From Chloroflexota bacterium (GTDB taxonomy: Bacteria; Chloroflexota; Dehalococcoidia; GIF9; UBA5629), in NCBI GenBank assembly GCA_016875875.1, contig VGOP01000013.1:1-58160 (forward strand): DNA of 58,160 nucleotides, written 5' to 3'. The notes below the pieces were generated by a model. That model searched no databases. It was given only the letters and a program-made list of their open reading frames with translations, and was not told where the DNA came from. Positions 47,667-56,356 of this stretch are shown here, piece after piece. Numbering within the stretch: the stretch's first letter is position 1; each line of letters opens with the position of its first letter. Both the position numbers and the translations under genes were made by a program.

Positions 47667-48767
47667 TTACTGCTCAGCGGGCTGTTGTATCTCATCCGCC
47701 TTTATGCTATCACGTACATACTTGTAAATTTCTATTACAGTGGCCGTCAAAGGGATAATCAGTATTATTCCCCACAGGCCGGCAATGTAAGCTCCCAGGG
47801 GAAGTAAAACCAGAATCATGGCCGGGTGTATCCGCAAATAACCTCCATGAATCCTGGGGACAAGCAGAATATTTTCCAGTAGCTGGACAGCCAGGTAGAC
47901 AACAGCTACCCAGATTGCCTTCTCTGGTGCTATAGCCAGAACAACAATTACACCAACAGCACCACCAATCCACGGGCCTAATATGGGAACAAACTCCATT
48001 AGCCCCTGAAACGCTGCAAGCGCTGGGGCAAGTGTTATCCCTAAAGCAGCTAAACCGATGAAGCTCAAAACAGCCACGACTGCAGAAAGCATTAGCTGGG
48101 CGCGAATCCATCGCCCCAGCACCTTGTCTATAACCGCGACAACACCCCTTACATGTACGGCCATCTGTGGTGAAAAAGCAGAATAGAAGCTACTGCTTAG
48201 TTTTTCCCAATCTTTCAAGATATAGAAAAGGAACACAGGTAAGGCAACAAAACCGAGGATAAAACCAAAGGTGCCAGATACGTATGAAACACCCTTCAAG
48301 AAAGCATCTCGCAAAGCATTACCCAATGACGTACCCCCACTCTGAAGAGTGCCTTGTATCTGCTGTTGCGTTTCAGGTGGAAGCCATTGTTGAAGGCTAT
48401 GAAGCCAATCCTGTAAAGTTTTTAAACCTTGAGAAAAATACTGAGGTGCATTTTTCAATAAAATTGAAAAGGAACCAACCACGCCTGTAATGATGTAGAA
48501 AGCGAATAAGCCGACAACTACCAGGACTATTATAAAGATAAGTGCTATCAAAGATGCTCGCCTGGCTGCAAACCACCTGCCTTGACCAGGCAACTTCTTC
48601 TCAAGCCAAGAAACAATGGGGTACAAAAGATAAGCCAGTATCAGACCGCAGATGAAAGGAAGTAAGATACTCCAAAACACCCAGAGAATCCAGAAAGCTG
48701 CTATTATGCCCAGTACGAAAAGTATCAAGCGCCATTGTCTTTTAAAGATACTACGGGATGGTTCCAA
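47667..48767 (-). CDS. AI-2E family transporter (PF01594)
   Basis: A 366-residue membrane protein with about eight helices. The N-terminal pair of helices, the long amphipathic middle around residues 95-150, and the C-terminal FVPILGPWIGGAVGVIVVL and HPAMILVLLPLGAYIAGLWGIIL segments match the AI-2E/PerM family. Members export varied substrates, including sodium and small molecules; the autoinducer role is not general. It starts at TTG and converges with uvrA across a 74-base gap. Confidence 0.9.
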   Translation of the reverse strand: MEPSRSIFKRQWRLILFVLGIIAAFWILWVFWSILLPFICGLILAYLLYPIVSWLEKKLPGQGRWFAARRASLIALIFIIVLVVVGLFAFYIITGVVGSFSILLKNAPQYFSQGLKTLQDWLHSLQQWLPPETQQQIQGTLQSGGTSLGNALRDAFLKGVSYVSGTFGFILGFVALPVFLFYILKDWEKLSSSFYSAFSPQMAVHVRGVVAVIDKVLGRWIRAQLMLSAVVAVLSFIGLAALGITLAPALAAFQGLMEFVPILGPWIGGAVGVIVVLAIAPEKAIWVAVVYLAVQLLENILLVPRIHGGYLRIHPAMILVLLPLGAYIAGLWGIILIIPLTATVIEIYKYVRDSIKADEIQQPAEQ

Positions 48768-48948
48768 TTCTAAGTTCCCCTATCTATGTGCAGTATCGGC
48801 AAACCAAGAATCATGATTACACAATATGAAATCAGAATAAACTGCTCTCAGTAGACCATCAAATTGGAAAATAACGCAAGTCTCTTCTAACCAAAAACTA
48901 AGTGCGAACTACATAGCAAGGGCCCATGTTTGTCTACACCGTCTATTT

Positions 48949-49170
48949 TTATACTCTTGCCTGTGCCTTCTTAACCGCCTCGCCAGCAGTCTCCTTAACT
49001 CTTCTGGCGGCTTCCGTTGCCCTTTCTCGAACCACCCCAGCCTTCTCCTTCAATAATTGCCTCGTCTCCCCCCCTGATCGAGGGGCAAAGAGAACCCCAA
49101 TAGCCAGACCAAGAACTGCACCCACGATAAACCCGATAGCAAATCCACCACCTCTATCACTGTCAGCCAT
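48949..49170 (-). CDS. YtxH-like small membrane protein
   Basis: A 73-residue protein with one glycine-rich helix near the N terminus (GFIVGAVLGLAIGVLFAPRSGGETR), then a charged helical tail of the form EKAGVVRERATEAARRVKETAG. The GxxxG helix followed by LFAP-x-SG-x-x-(T/R)R is the YtxH (PF12732) pattern. Function is unknown; family members are linked to general stress in Bacillus. It follows the DUF948-like gene after 10 bases, matching the ytxG-ytxH order. Confidence 0.8.
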   Translation of the reverse strand: MADSDRGGGFAIGFIVGAVLGLAIGVLFAPRSGGETRQLLKEKAGVVRERATEAARRVKETAGEAVKKAQARV

Positions 49171-49180
49171 CTCTACCTCC

Positions 49181-49453
49181 TTACTGTTCCTTCTTAAAAA
49201 ACCTACTAATTATATCAATGCCTTGAGATATACCCCGGACAAGAGCCACCAACTGAACTACAGGCTTGACTATGTCATCCTTCACCGCTGAGGAAATCTC
49301 ATGTATATTTGTTGAAGTAGCCTGTATTGAATTCAGTATAGCCCTCACCCTAGTATACAGAAAATATGATAACACACCGATGAGGATGACCACCACTGTC
49401 ATCACCAGCCCCGCAATACAAATAACTAGATCTCTAAACCATGCTATATCCAT
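49181..49453 (-). CDS. DUF948-like (YtxG-type) membrane protein
   Basis: A 90-residue protein with one N-terminal membrane helix (about residues 8-33) and a long amphipathic helix rich in Ile/Ser/Thr (NSIQATSTNIHEISSAV), ending in RFFKKE. This layout is that of DUF948/YtxG. The ATG at 49453 is preferred to the TTG at 49462 because GGAGG is eight bases upstream. With the adjacent YtxH-like gene it forms a two-gene unit, probably envelope-stress related by analogy only. Confidence 0.65.
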   Translation of the reverse strand: MDIAWFRDLVICIAGLVMTVVVILIGVLSYFLYTRVRAILNSIQATSTNIHEISSAVKDDIVKPVVQLVALVRGISQGIDIISRFFKKEQ

Positions 49454-49517
49454 AACCAACACCTCCGTTCCTATTTACACCTAGGTTCACCATATCAATC
49501 TTTACTGCACCCCCCAC

Positions 49518-50276
49518 TCAACCCCTCACCTTTCTCCACCGAAGCCAGAGGGCCACTCCTGCAATCAGCAATGCCCAAGTAGCATTAAAGACCATTGCTT
49601 GATCAAGTGAGAAGACTTTCTCCTCAAACAAAAACACACCAGTATACGAGAGGGCATGAAGAAAAGAAACCAAGAGATAAAACTGCCACCCAAAACCCTT
49701 TGCCAAGCCCCAACCTGCCAATGCACAAGCTGCAGCATGAAAACCTAATATATCGAATCTTATCAAAATGGGGAAAAGCTCTACGATGCCACTAGACTCT
49801 ACATACGACCAACTCCAACCAGAAGCAAATACACCACTTAATATCCACCCTGCCTCGATAATCCCAAAACCAACTCCGGCTACAGCACCGAGAACCAGCG
49901 CTAGCTTGGGGTCGATGTTTCTGCCTTTACGCCACCAGTAGACCACCACTGGCAAAAGTTTTGCACCTTCCTGAACCAGCCCACTGAGTAGCGTTTGAAA
50001 TATTGCAGCAGGCAAAAGCCAGTGCCAGAATGTTGCTTCATCCCAGAAGTGATATAGTATTTGCCCGCTCAAATATTCCAGACCAATATCAATTAGGCCA
50101 GCAACCCCCATCATAACAACACCAGCAATCATAACTGCCCAGAGCCACGGTCTAGTAATCAACGGAGGCCTGTAACAAGCAAGCCAAATTGCCCCGAAGA
50201 CCACTGCCAGACAAATCCCTAAGATACTGGGATTTGAGAACAAATGGACACAGAAATCAAGCACTCTTTGCATCAT
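49518..50276 (-). CDS. PrsW-like intramembrane protease family protein
   Basis: A 252-residue protein with seven or eight helices. Motifs in order: VQEGAKLLP (Q102, E103, K106), GAVAGVGFGIIEA (E141), FHAAACALAGWG (H180) and FLHALSY (H207). This is the PrsW (M82) arrangement, except that the first Glu of the usual EExxK is Gln here. PrsW cleaves anti-sigma factors in Bacillus; whether this protein is active is uncertain. The ATG at 50276 has AGGAGG four bases upstream (seven from the following ATG). Confidence 0.72.
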   Translation of the reverse strand: MMQRVLDFCVHLFSNPSILGICLAVVFGAIWLACYRPPLITRPWLWAVMIAGVVMMGVAGLIDIGLEYLSGQILYHFWDEATFWHWLLPAAIFQTLLSGLVQEGAKLLPVVVYWWRKGRNIDPKLALVLGAVAGVGFGIIEAGWILSGVFASGWSWSYVESSGIVELFPILIRFDILGFHAAACALAGWGLAKGFGWQFYLLVSFLHALSYTGVFLFEEKVFSLDQAMVFNATWALLIAGVALWLRWRKVRG

Positions 50277-50400
50277 GAATCCTCCTACTATGGTTACATT
50301 ATCCAGGTGCACATTTCGTTAAGGTCAGATTCTGTAGTTTTTGGCGACTGCTGATGTAGCCACATACCCCTATCAAGTCTAAGTGACAAACACATAACAG

Positions 50401-50892
50401 CTATAGCCACCCTTGCGTCTCATCTTCCTGGCAAACGACTGCTCTTACATCTAGCAAGGGCTCCAATTCTGGAGATTGTATTGGCTTGAAACCTATTTCT
50501 TCACCTGAAGAAGGTGCCAATGGAATGATAGGCGACGGTTTCTTAATGAAATTATCGTAGACAAAGTAGGCTCCCAACACTAAAAATGCAAGGATCACCA
50601 AGCCAAGACACCCCGTAAGCCATGGGTCTGACTTCTTCTTGGATTTAGCCTCTTCCTCTCCGCCTTCCCCCCGCCCTTGATACATTGTTGGTTGTTTTGG
50701 GAAAGGTTTTACCTTCTGCGGCGTTGGCCAATAGAGACTTTCACGACACCCAGGGCAATTTATAAATGTAGAATCAACAATAGCACCACAGAAGGGGCAA
50801 TTGTATTGGAACTTCTGCCCACATCTTTGGCAGAATTCTTGACCTATGACATTTTGTGCACCGCACGTAGGACAGAAAAAAATTTGATCCAT
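50401..50892 (-). CDS. Double zinc-ribbon membrane protein
   Basis: A 163-residue protein of unknown function. Two zinc ribbons are clear: C7/C10 with C21/C24, and C32/C35 with C46/C49. After a charged linker comes one membrane helix (about residues 92-114, LGLVILAFLVLGAYFVY) and a short C-terminal tail. It should sit with the ribbons in the cytoplasm. The 207-base gap before degV holds nothing recognisable. Confidence 0.72.
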   Translation of the reverse strand: MDQIFFCPTCGAQNVIGQEFCQRCGQKFQYNCPFCGAIVDSTFINCPGCRESLYWPTPQKVKPFPKQPTMYQGRGEGGEEEAKSKKKSDPWLTGCLGLVILAFLVLGAYFVYDNFIKKPSPIIPLAPSSGEEIGFKPIQSPELEPLLDVRAVVCQEDETQGWL

Positions 50893-51099
50893 CAATTACC
50901 GCCTTCTACCTTAGTTAAACCAATGCTTTGGATCTTCAGACTTTATACAGAAACGCCAATCCTCATTTTAACCCGCCAAAGTCTATACTTCAAGCCATCT
51001 GACTCAATGGCAGCTAATCACTTTACACAACCACAACCATACAGTATACTCTAAGCCTAATCTCGCACGAGCTATAGTTCTTAGAAAGGTATTTAAGTT

Positions 51100-51939
51100 A
51101 TGACGATCAAAGTTGTTACTGACAGTTGTTCTGATATCACACAAGAGGAAGCCAAAAAATTAGGCATTACAGTTGTGCCAGCATATCTCCGTTTTGGTGA
51201 CGAGGTCTATCGTGACGGAGTCGACATTGACTGCGACCAATTCTATCACAAACTGGTAACCAGCTCGATTCACCCATCTACTGCAGCAGCATCACCGGGA
51301 GATTTCGCCAAAGTCTATGAGGAGATAGCCAAAGAAACCGACGAGATTGTCTCCATACATGTTACCGGCAAGCACAGCGCCATGTATGATTCTGCTCTAG
51401 TGGGCAAGGAAATTGCTGAAGGGAAAGGTTATAAGGTTGAAGTTATCGACTCTCGTGGCATAACAATGTGGCAAGGTCTCGTCGCCATAGCCGCAGCTCA
51501 TACTGCCAAGGCCGGAAGCAGCTTAAAACAGGTGGTAAACAAAGCACACGAGACCATTAATCAACTGCGTGCCCTAGCACTTCTAGATACTCTGAGATAT
51601 GCAGTCAAAGGTGGGCGCCTTGGAAATACCATTTTTGCGATCGAATCAAAGCTTAAAGTGAAGCCACTGATCACTCTGCATCATGGCGAAGTACGTCCAG
51701 CCGGATTGGCACGAACCCGAGTGAAAGGGATAGATAAATTACGTGAGTTCATAGCAGCATCAGACATAGATGACTTGGCCATCGTCCATAGCACTACACT
51801 TGACGATGCCCGAACACTTGCCGATTATGCACGGTCACTCTTTCCCAATTTGGTACCACGCATAACAAGGCTCGGGCCTGCACTAGGGGTACACGGCGGA
51901 CCTGGAGCTCTGGTCGCAATCGTTAAGAAAGCCAAATAA
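51100..51939 (+). CDS. DegV family fatty-acid-binding protein
   Basis: A 279-residue protein starting VVTDSCSDI, with SQPSP-like STAAASPGDF at about residues 64-74, HVTGKHSAMYDSA and VIDSRGITM, all standard for DegV (PF02645). Members bind fatty acids, and some act as FakB partners of a fatty-acid kinase; no FakA gene is in view. It is flanked by minus-strand genes on both sides, so it is a single-gene unit. Confidence 0.93.
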   Translation: MTIKVVTDSCSDITQEEAKKLGITVVPAYLRFGDEVYRDGVDIDCDQFYHKLVTSSIHPSTAAASPGDFAKVYEEIAKETDEIVSIHVTGKHSAMYDSALVGKEIAEGKGYKVEVIDSRGITMWQGLVAIAAAHTAKAGSSLKQVVNKAHETINQLRALALLDTLRYAVKGGRLGNTIFAIESKLKVKPLITLHHGEVRPAGLARTRVKGIDKLREFIAASDIDDLAIVHSTTLDDARTLADYARSLFPNLVPRITRLGPALGVHGGPGALVAIVKKAK

Positions 51940-51983
51940 AACTTATACACTCAGGGTATAAAAACCATCTCAATGGCTCAGTT

Positions 51984-52817
51984 TCAATGTCTTCTCCTCA
52001 GCAATGCCTCTATTTCCTTAACCAGTTTTTCGCTTTCGTCCACAGTCAGGCCAAGGTTACTTTCAAGCTTGCTGATGTAGCCATCGATCTCAGGAAACTG
52101 CCTCCTTACCTGAGCTATTTCCCTGTTCTGCCTTGTCACCTCCTCATCCATATCTGTAAAATCAATATCTAGCTCTAGATGCCTGTTAAAAAATTCCATG
52201 ACTTTCTTACAGGCCCACGGGTCTTGAACTGCCAACAGATAGAAAGGCACTGGCATCCAAAGGCTTGTCCCAGCAATATTTCTCCTCTTGGCAGCCCAAA
52301 GAAGAAAGGAGCTAAAGGTTGGTCTTTGGCCATCTTGAGTTTCATAATCCATATCGCTTATAAGGTCATGATGGCTCAACATCATCTTCATCTCAGCCGA
52401 ATTGGCTACAGACAATAACATTCGGGGTGTGGTATGAGCACTCGGAGAGACCATGCCACCAACAGTATATATTTCTTTCACCTTACAATATTTCTCAACT
52501 ATGTCCAAGACCAAGCCCAGAAATTCATACCACCCATATCTGGGTATGTCGCTCTTGAAAATCACCAGGCTCTTTGCCTGGCACCAGTAGAATTTGCTTT
52601 CCGGGAATTGGGCTATATCGCCTTCTACAGAAACTCCGCCAAGCGAGAAGAAGCCCTCAGGATCGATTTCAGCGAACTCCCGGCTCTCCAGTTTTGTGTT
52701 TAGATAGTCAACAACTCTTGGCCCGACCCTCCCAGCATCCTGATTCCAGGCTACCACCAAGGCCGAGTTCTCCAACTTAGGTTTAGTAAATAGTCTAAAT
52801 GGCTGTCCTTCGTTCAA
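51984..52817 (-). CDS. PAC2 family protein
   Basis: A 277-residue protein. The beginning KPKLENSALVVAWNQDAGRVG corresponds to the PAC2 opening 'P.L.nPvLi.aWpGiGnvG', and the middle has VKEIYTVGGMVSP and the C-terminal part a helical tail rich in Glu/Arg. PAC2 proteins are archaeal/eukaryotic proteasome-assembly chaperone homologues of unknown bacterial role. The glycine motif is degenerate relative to its neighbour. The TTG start lies 2 bases after the stop of the upstream PAC2 gene. Confidence 0.8.
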   Translation of the reverse strand: MNEGQPFRLFTKPKLENSALVVAWNQDAGRVGPRVVDYLNTKLESREFAEIDPEGFFSLGGVSVEGDIAQFPESKFYWCQAKSLVIFKSDIPRYGWYEFLGLVLDIVEKYCKVKEIYTVGGMVSPSAHTTPRMLLSVANSAEMKMMLSHHDLISDMDYETQDGQRPTFSSFLLWAAKRRNIAGTSLWMPVPFYLLAVQDPWACKKVMEFFNRHLELDIDFTDMDEEVTRQNREIAQVRRQFPEIDGYISKLESNLGLTVDESEKLVKEIEALLRRRH

Positions 52818-52819
52818 AA

Positions 52820-53731
52820 CTAATCTCTCCCAGGTTCTTTTTTAAACAGCCTGTCGATTTCTTGGAGTATTCTCTTCTTATCCTCCTCCGTTATCGGTTC
52901 TGGCTCGCTAGGCTTGGCATAAGTAACATATTTTAATTTATCAAGTTGCTCTTTTATCTCCGAAGGCAGTTTTTCATACACACTCTCAATCTCATCCTCG
53001 CTTTGTTGAACGAGAGCGTTAATTTCATCCATCGGAACTTCAATTCCCAAGACAGCGCTCAACACTTCGAGCACTGCCTTCGACCCCTTGGGGTAAGGGA
53101 TAGGAAAACCATGAATGTAAATCGGTATCTCGCCCATCACACAGATAGCCTCTAGTCCTCTCTTCTTAGCAACGCCTAGTAGTAGACCATTTAATCCAGT
53201 GATACTGCCTTGCCCATCCCTGCCTTCTATGTCTGACATTAACACTGTATTCTCATAGCTTTTTACCTCAGCAATTAAGTCTTCCTTATTAGGCACCACC
53301 CAGACTCTCGACATGGCAGTGTGATGAATGGGTGCAACAGCCGCTCCCGAGGTATAGACTCGCTGACATCCAAATTTCAGTGCTACATCTAGAACGAGAT
53401 TAGCCATTCTGTAAGCATTTGTTCCCTCAGCATAAACTCTCGTTCCATCACTAGGCTGTTCTTCTCCAATAAAAAACAGCAAATCCTTTGTCTCAGTCCT
53501 CTTAAAATAGAATTTGTTATTAGGGAACTCCAAATCTTTCAATTCACCATCTCTTATTAGAACCCTTCTCGGATAAAAGAAGTCCCATGATTCTATCTCG
53601 CCGAGTTCTTCTGCCGCCATCATCCTTCTTAAAATATCGACTGCTATGACGCCAATGTTTCCAATTCCTGGCCAACAGGCTATCAAAACTGGGTTATTCA
53701 GCTTTGGTTCTTTGTAGAGTCTGAATCCCAT
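52820..53731 (-). CDS. PAC2 family protein
   Basis: A 303-residue protein with the full PAC2 opening NPVLIACWPGIGNIGVIAVD, then QRVYTSGAAVAPIHH and GLNGLLLGVAKKRGLEAICVMGEIP, followed by a Glu/Lys-rich C-terminal helix. The long upstream extension to 53890 is not supported; GAGG lies five bases before the ATG at 53731. It is co-transcribed with the second, more divergent PAC2 gene, which suggests a heteromeric pair. Confidence 0.88.
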   Translation of the reverse strand: MGFRLYKEPKLNNPVLIACWPGIGNIGVIAVDILRRMMAAEELGEIESWDFFYPRRVLIRDGELKDLEFPNNKFYFKRTETKDLLFFIGEEQPSDGTRVYAEGTNAYRMANLVLDVALKFGCQRVYTSGAAVAPIHHTAMSRVWVVPNKEDLIAEVKSYENTVLMSDIEGRDGQGSITGLNGLLLGVAKKRGLEAICVMGEIPIYIHGFPIPYPKGSKAVLEVLSAVLGIEVPMDEINALVQQSEDEIESVYEKLPSEIKEQLDKLKYVTYAKPSEPEPITEEDKKRILQEIDRLFKKEPGRD

Positions 53732-53938
53732 CATCGCCTCTCTTTTCCTACTTCGGACATTACACTCGATAAGTATAGCACACAGCCTAAATAACTTTAA
53801 CCCAATGAGCTGACTGACCAAAACGCAATCGCAATTGTACAGCCACAGCATGTCAGCAAAAGACAGAATCTGAAGGAAGACCGGGCTCAAGCTATGATAA
53901 ACTAATAAGGTGAAAGACTATTAAGAGGAGGCAACCTG

Positions 53939-54346
53939 TTGTTCAAAAGAGTACATGTATTCAGGGTCAAACCAGGGCAAGAATTACTTAATGAGATAGC
54001 ACATTACTGTCAAGAGTATAGAGTTTCTTCAGGTGTAGTCATCGGCATCATCGGCTCGGTAGAGAATGCCCAACTCAATTTCCTAAAAGCGCTCCCTGGG
54101 AAATATGACAGCTTGGATTATCGCGGCCCGCTGGAAATTGTCTGTGCTCAGGGCTCAATAGCCCTGAAGGATGACATACCCATTATCCACATACACATCC
54201 AGCTTTCAGGACAGGATATCTGCTCCGGTGGTCATCTTGCCAAGGCGATTGTGTTTTCTACAGCCGAGGTAACCATAGGTGAACTTGATTACCAGCTTCG
54301 CAGGAATACCGATAGCTACACCGGCCTTAATGAGATGCTGGGTTAA
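53939..54346 (+). CDS. PPC/DUF296 domain protein
   Basis: A 135-residue single-domain protein. FRVKPGQELLNEIAHYC, SGVVIGIIGSVENAQL, GSIALKDDIPIIHIHIQLS and SGGHLAKAIVFSTAEV follow the PCC/PPC (PF03479) order. In plants this domain is joined to AT-hooks; the bacterial stand-alone forms are trimeric and of unknown function. The histidine cluster HIHIQ with H-x25-H could bind metal. It starts at TTG with AGAGGAGG seven bases upstream. Confidence 0.87.
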   Translation: MFKRVHVFRVKPGQELLNEIAHYCQEYRVSSGVVIGIIGSVENAQLNFLKALPGKYDSLDYRGPLEIVCAQGSIALKDDIPIIHIHIQLSGQDICSGGHLAKAIVFSTAEVTIGELDYQLRRNTDSYTGLNEMLG

Positions 54347-54370
54347 ATCGAGGCCTTGTATGCCACACAA

Positions 54371-54390
54371 AGCGATTTGACTACTAGAAT
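54371..54390 (+). repeat. Partial third copy of the promoter-like repeat
   Basis: AGCGATTTGACTACTAGAAT matches 39445-39464 at 17 of 20 positions. It lies between two convergent genes, not before a plus-strand gene, so a simple promoter role does not explain it. Confidence 0.4.
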
Positions 54391-54406
54391 CTATCAGCAG
54401 GCCTGC

Positions 54407-55957
54407 CTACAACACAGTAGGCCAGTTTTGCAAGTATTTCTTGCTTATAAAACCCCGACCGTTACTGCGTAGGATGTCGAGTGCTTTGATAATAAACTCT
54501 CTCGTGTCCCGTGGGTCTATGACATCATCAATGAGATGCTTAGCTGCAGCTTTCCAAGGGGCACTTTGATACTCCCACTGTTTGACCAGCTTTCCCCTTT
54601 CTGCTTGTGGATCCTTGGCTGCCTGTAGCACATTATGGTACACCACATTCACACCAGTCTGAGGCATCATGAAGCTAATATCAGCAGTAGGCCAGGCAAC
54701 AAGAAAATCAGCACCACAATTAGTACCAGCCATGTTGGAATAGGCCATACCATAGCTTTTGCGGACTACTACGGATATTTTGGGCACAGTGGAGAGAGCC
54801 AACGCCTCCATCCATACCATAATCTTGCCCGGCATCTTTCGCCTCTCAGCTTCTTTACCCACAAAGAAGCCAGGGGTATCGTGGAGGAAAATAAGGGGTA
54901 TATTGAATGAATCACATAACACAATGAAGCTGGCAGCCTTCTCACAAGCACCCGCTCCCCCCGCCCCAGCAAAGAACAAAGGCTGATTAGCTATAATCCC
55001 CACAGTCCTTCCATTCATCCGTGCCAGGCAGGTAATTAAGCTCGGATCATAATAAGATTTTATAGGAAAATACTTACCATCGTCGACTATCGACTTAACG
55101 ATTTTGTGCATATCGTAAGACCTGTTGGGATCATCAGGCAAAATATCCATCACCTCGTTCAGCTTCCTATTTGGTGGGTCATTAGTAGTGACATATGGTG
55201 GTTCCTCCTCACAATGTGACGGCATATAGCTCAGAAACTCTCTCACAATGCAGAGACAATGCTCATCATCAGCAGCGAAGGCATCCACCTGCCCAGTGAC
55301 TTCAGCATGCAACTCCCAGCCGCCAAGCTCTTCGGGAGTGACTTTTTCCCCAATTGCAATTTCGAGTACTCTAGGCCCAGAAACTGCCATACAGGTGCCC
55401 TTGACCATGACCACAAAATCCGCCTTGGCTGCCATCCACGATGGACCACCAAAACAATCACCCATAATAGTAGCTACAAATGGCACCTTTCTAGGGTACC
55501 TAAGCCCCTCAATGGGAAAAGTCATAGAACTGAGCCCATCTGAACCCATAATATCAGGTATGCGAGCCCCACCACCATCACCCAGATTAATAACAGGATA
55601 ACCTTTTTCAACAGCTATCCTTGTTACCCGTTGTTCCTTTCTGAAAGTTCCCACCCTACCCTCGGCACCCGCCAGCACCGTACGGTCAGCAGCACAGACA
55701 ACCACCGTTCTGCCATCTATTTTCCCAAAACCAGCAATATTACCATCGGCAGGCGTTTCATCCTCCATGCCCGGAATGTCCGATTGATTTAGAATGCCTG
55801 TCTCCAAGAAAGTTTCCGGGTCAAGCAATTTATCTATCCTCTCCCGAGCGGTCAAATGACCACGTTTATGTTGCCTGTCTATTTTAACTTTTCCCCCCAT
55901 CCGGAGCGCCTTCTGCCTGCGCCTACGAAGTTCTTCCAGTGCCGATTTCATGTCCAT
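54407..55957 (-). CDS. Acyl-CoA carboxylase / methylmalonyl-CoA decarboxylase carboxyltransferase subunit
   Basis: A 516-residue protein of the MmdA/PccB family with two crotonase-like halves. HLTARERIDKLLDP opens it, GGARIPD is the first oxyanion region, and AGAGGAGACEKAASF with NIPLIFLHDTPGFFVG the second. It transfers CO2 between carboxybiotin and an acyl-CoA. With only a small biotin carrier next to it and neither biotin carboxylase nor a decarboxylase beta subunit here, direction and substrate are undecided. It follows the biotin carrier gene by 21 bases. Confidence 0.92.
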   Translation of the reverse strand: MDMKSALEELRRRRQKALRMGGKVKIDRQHKRGHLTARERIDKLLDPETFLETGILNQSDIPGMEDETPADGNIAGFGKIDGRTVVVCAADRTVLAGAEGRVGTFRKEQRVTRIAVEKGYPVINLGDGGGARIPDIMGSDGLSSMTFPIEGLRYPRKVPFVATIMGDCFGGPSWMAAKADFVVMVKGTCMAVSGPRVLEIAIGEKVTPEELGGWELHAEVTGQVDAFAADDEHCLCIVREFLSYMPSHCEEEPPYVTTNDPPNRKLNEVMDILPDDPNRSYDMHKIVKSIVDDGKYFPIKSYYDPSLITCLARMNGRTVGIIANQPLFFAGAGGAGACEKAASFIVLCDSFNIPLIFLHDTPGFFVGKEAERRKMPGKIMVWMEALALSTVPKISVVVRKSYGMAYSNMAGTNCGADFLVAWPTADISFMMPQTGVNVVYHNVLQAAKDPQAERGKLVKQWEYQSAPWKAAAKHLIDDVIDPRDTREFIIKALDILRSNGRGFISKKYLQNWPTVL

Positions 55958-55978
55958 TTCCCTACCTCATAGAATGTC

Positions 55979-56200
55979 TTAAGTCTCCATTATCAGCAAC
56001 GTGTCCCCACGCTTTACTGACTGACCTGCAAAAACATTTATTTCGCTGATCTTGCCACTTACCGGAGCCACTATAGGATTCTCCATCTTCATAGCTTCCA
56101 GTATGCAAAGCGTGTCACCTTCATTGACTTTGTCACCCACAGCAACATCGATGTTTTTTATTATCCCAGGCATTGGACTGACAACAATCTCTCTTGCCAT
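55979..56200 (-). CDS. Small biotin carboxyl carrier protein
   Basis: A 73-residue single biotinyl domain. The biotinylation lysine is K38 in EAMKMENP, with the paired glycine turn GDKVNEGD before it. It lacks the N-terminal Ala/Pro linker of fatty-acid BCCP, as in decarboxylase gamma subunits and methylmalonyl-CoA carboxytransferase 1.3S forms. The ATG at 56200 is chosen because AAGGAGG is six bases upstream. It serves the adjacent carboxyltransferase. Confidence 0.92.
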   Translation of the reverse strand: MAREIVVSPMPGIIKNIDVAVGDKVNEGDTLCILEAMKMENPIVAPVSGKISEINVFAGQSVKRGDTLLIMET

Positions 56201-56356
56201 TATTATCCTCCTTCGAGATATAATCGCCCTGCATGATAAACTCATGCTAATCGAAAAGTCAACAAAACAGGTGGAGCAACAAAGTAACAAATCGAGTATA
56301 ATTATACGCCGCGTCAGATTCATGCAAAACTATTAAAAATAGAGAGATACCCAATA

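Noticed and set aside
53732-53890. Extension of the first PAC2 protein to 53890
   Set aside because: The extra residues are Cys/Leu-rich and unlike PAC2; GAGG before the ATG at 53731 marks the real start.
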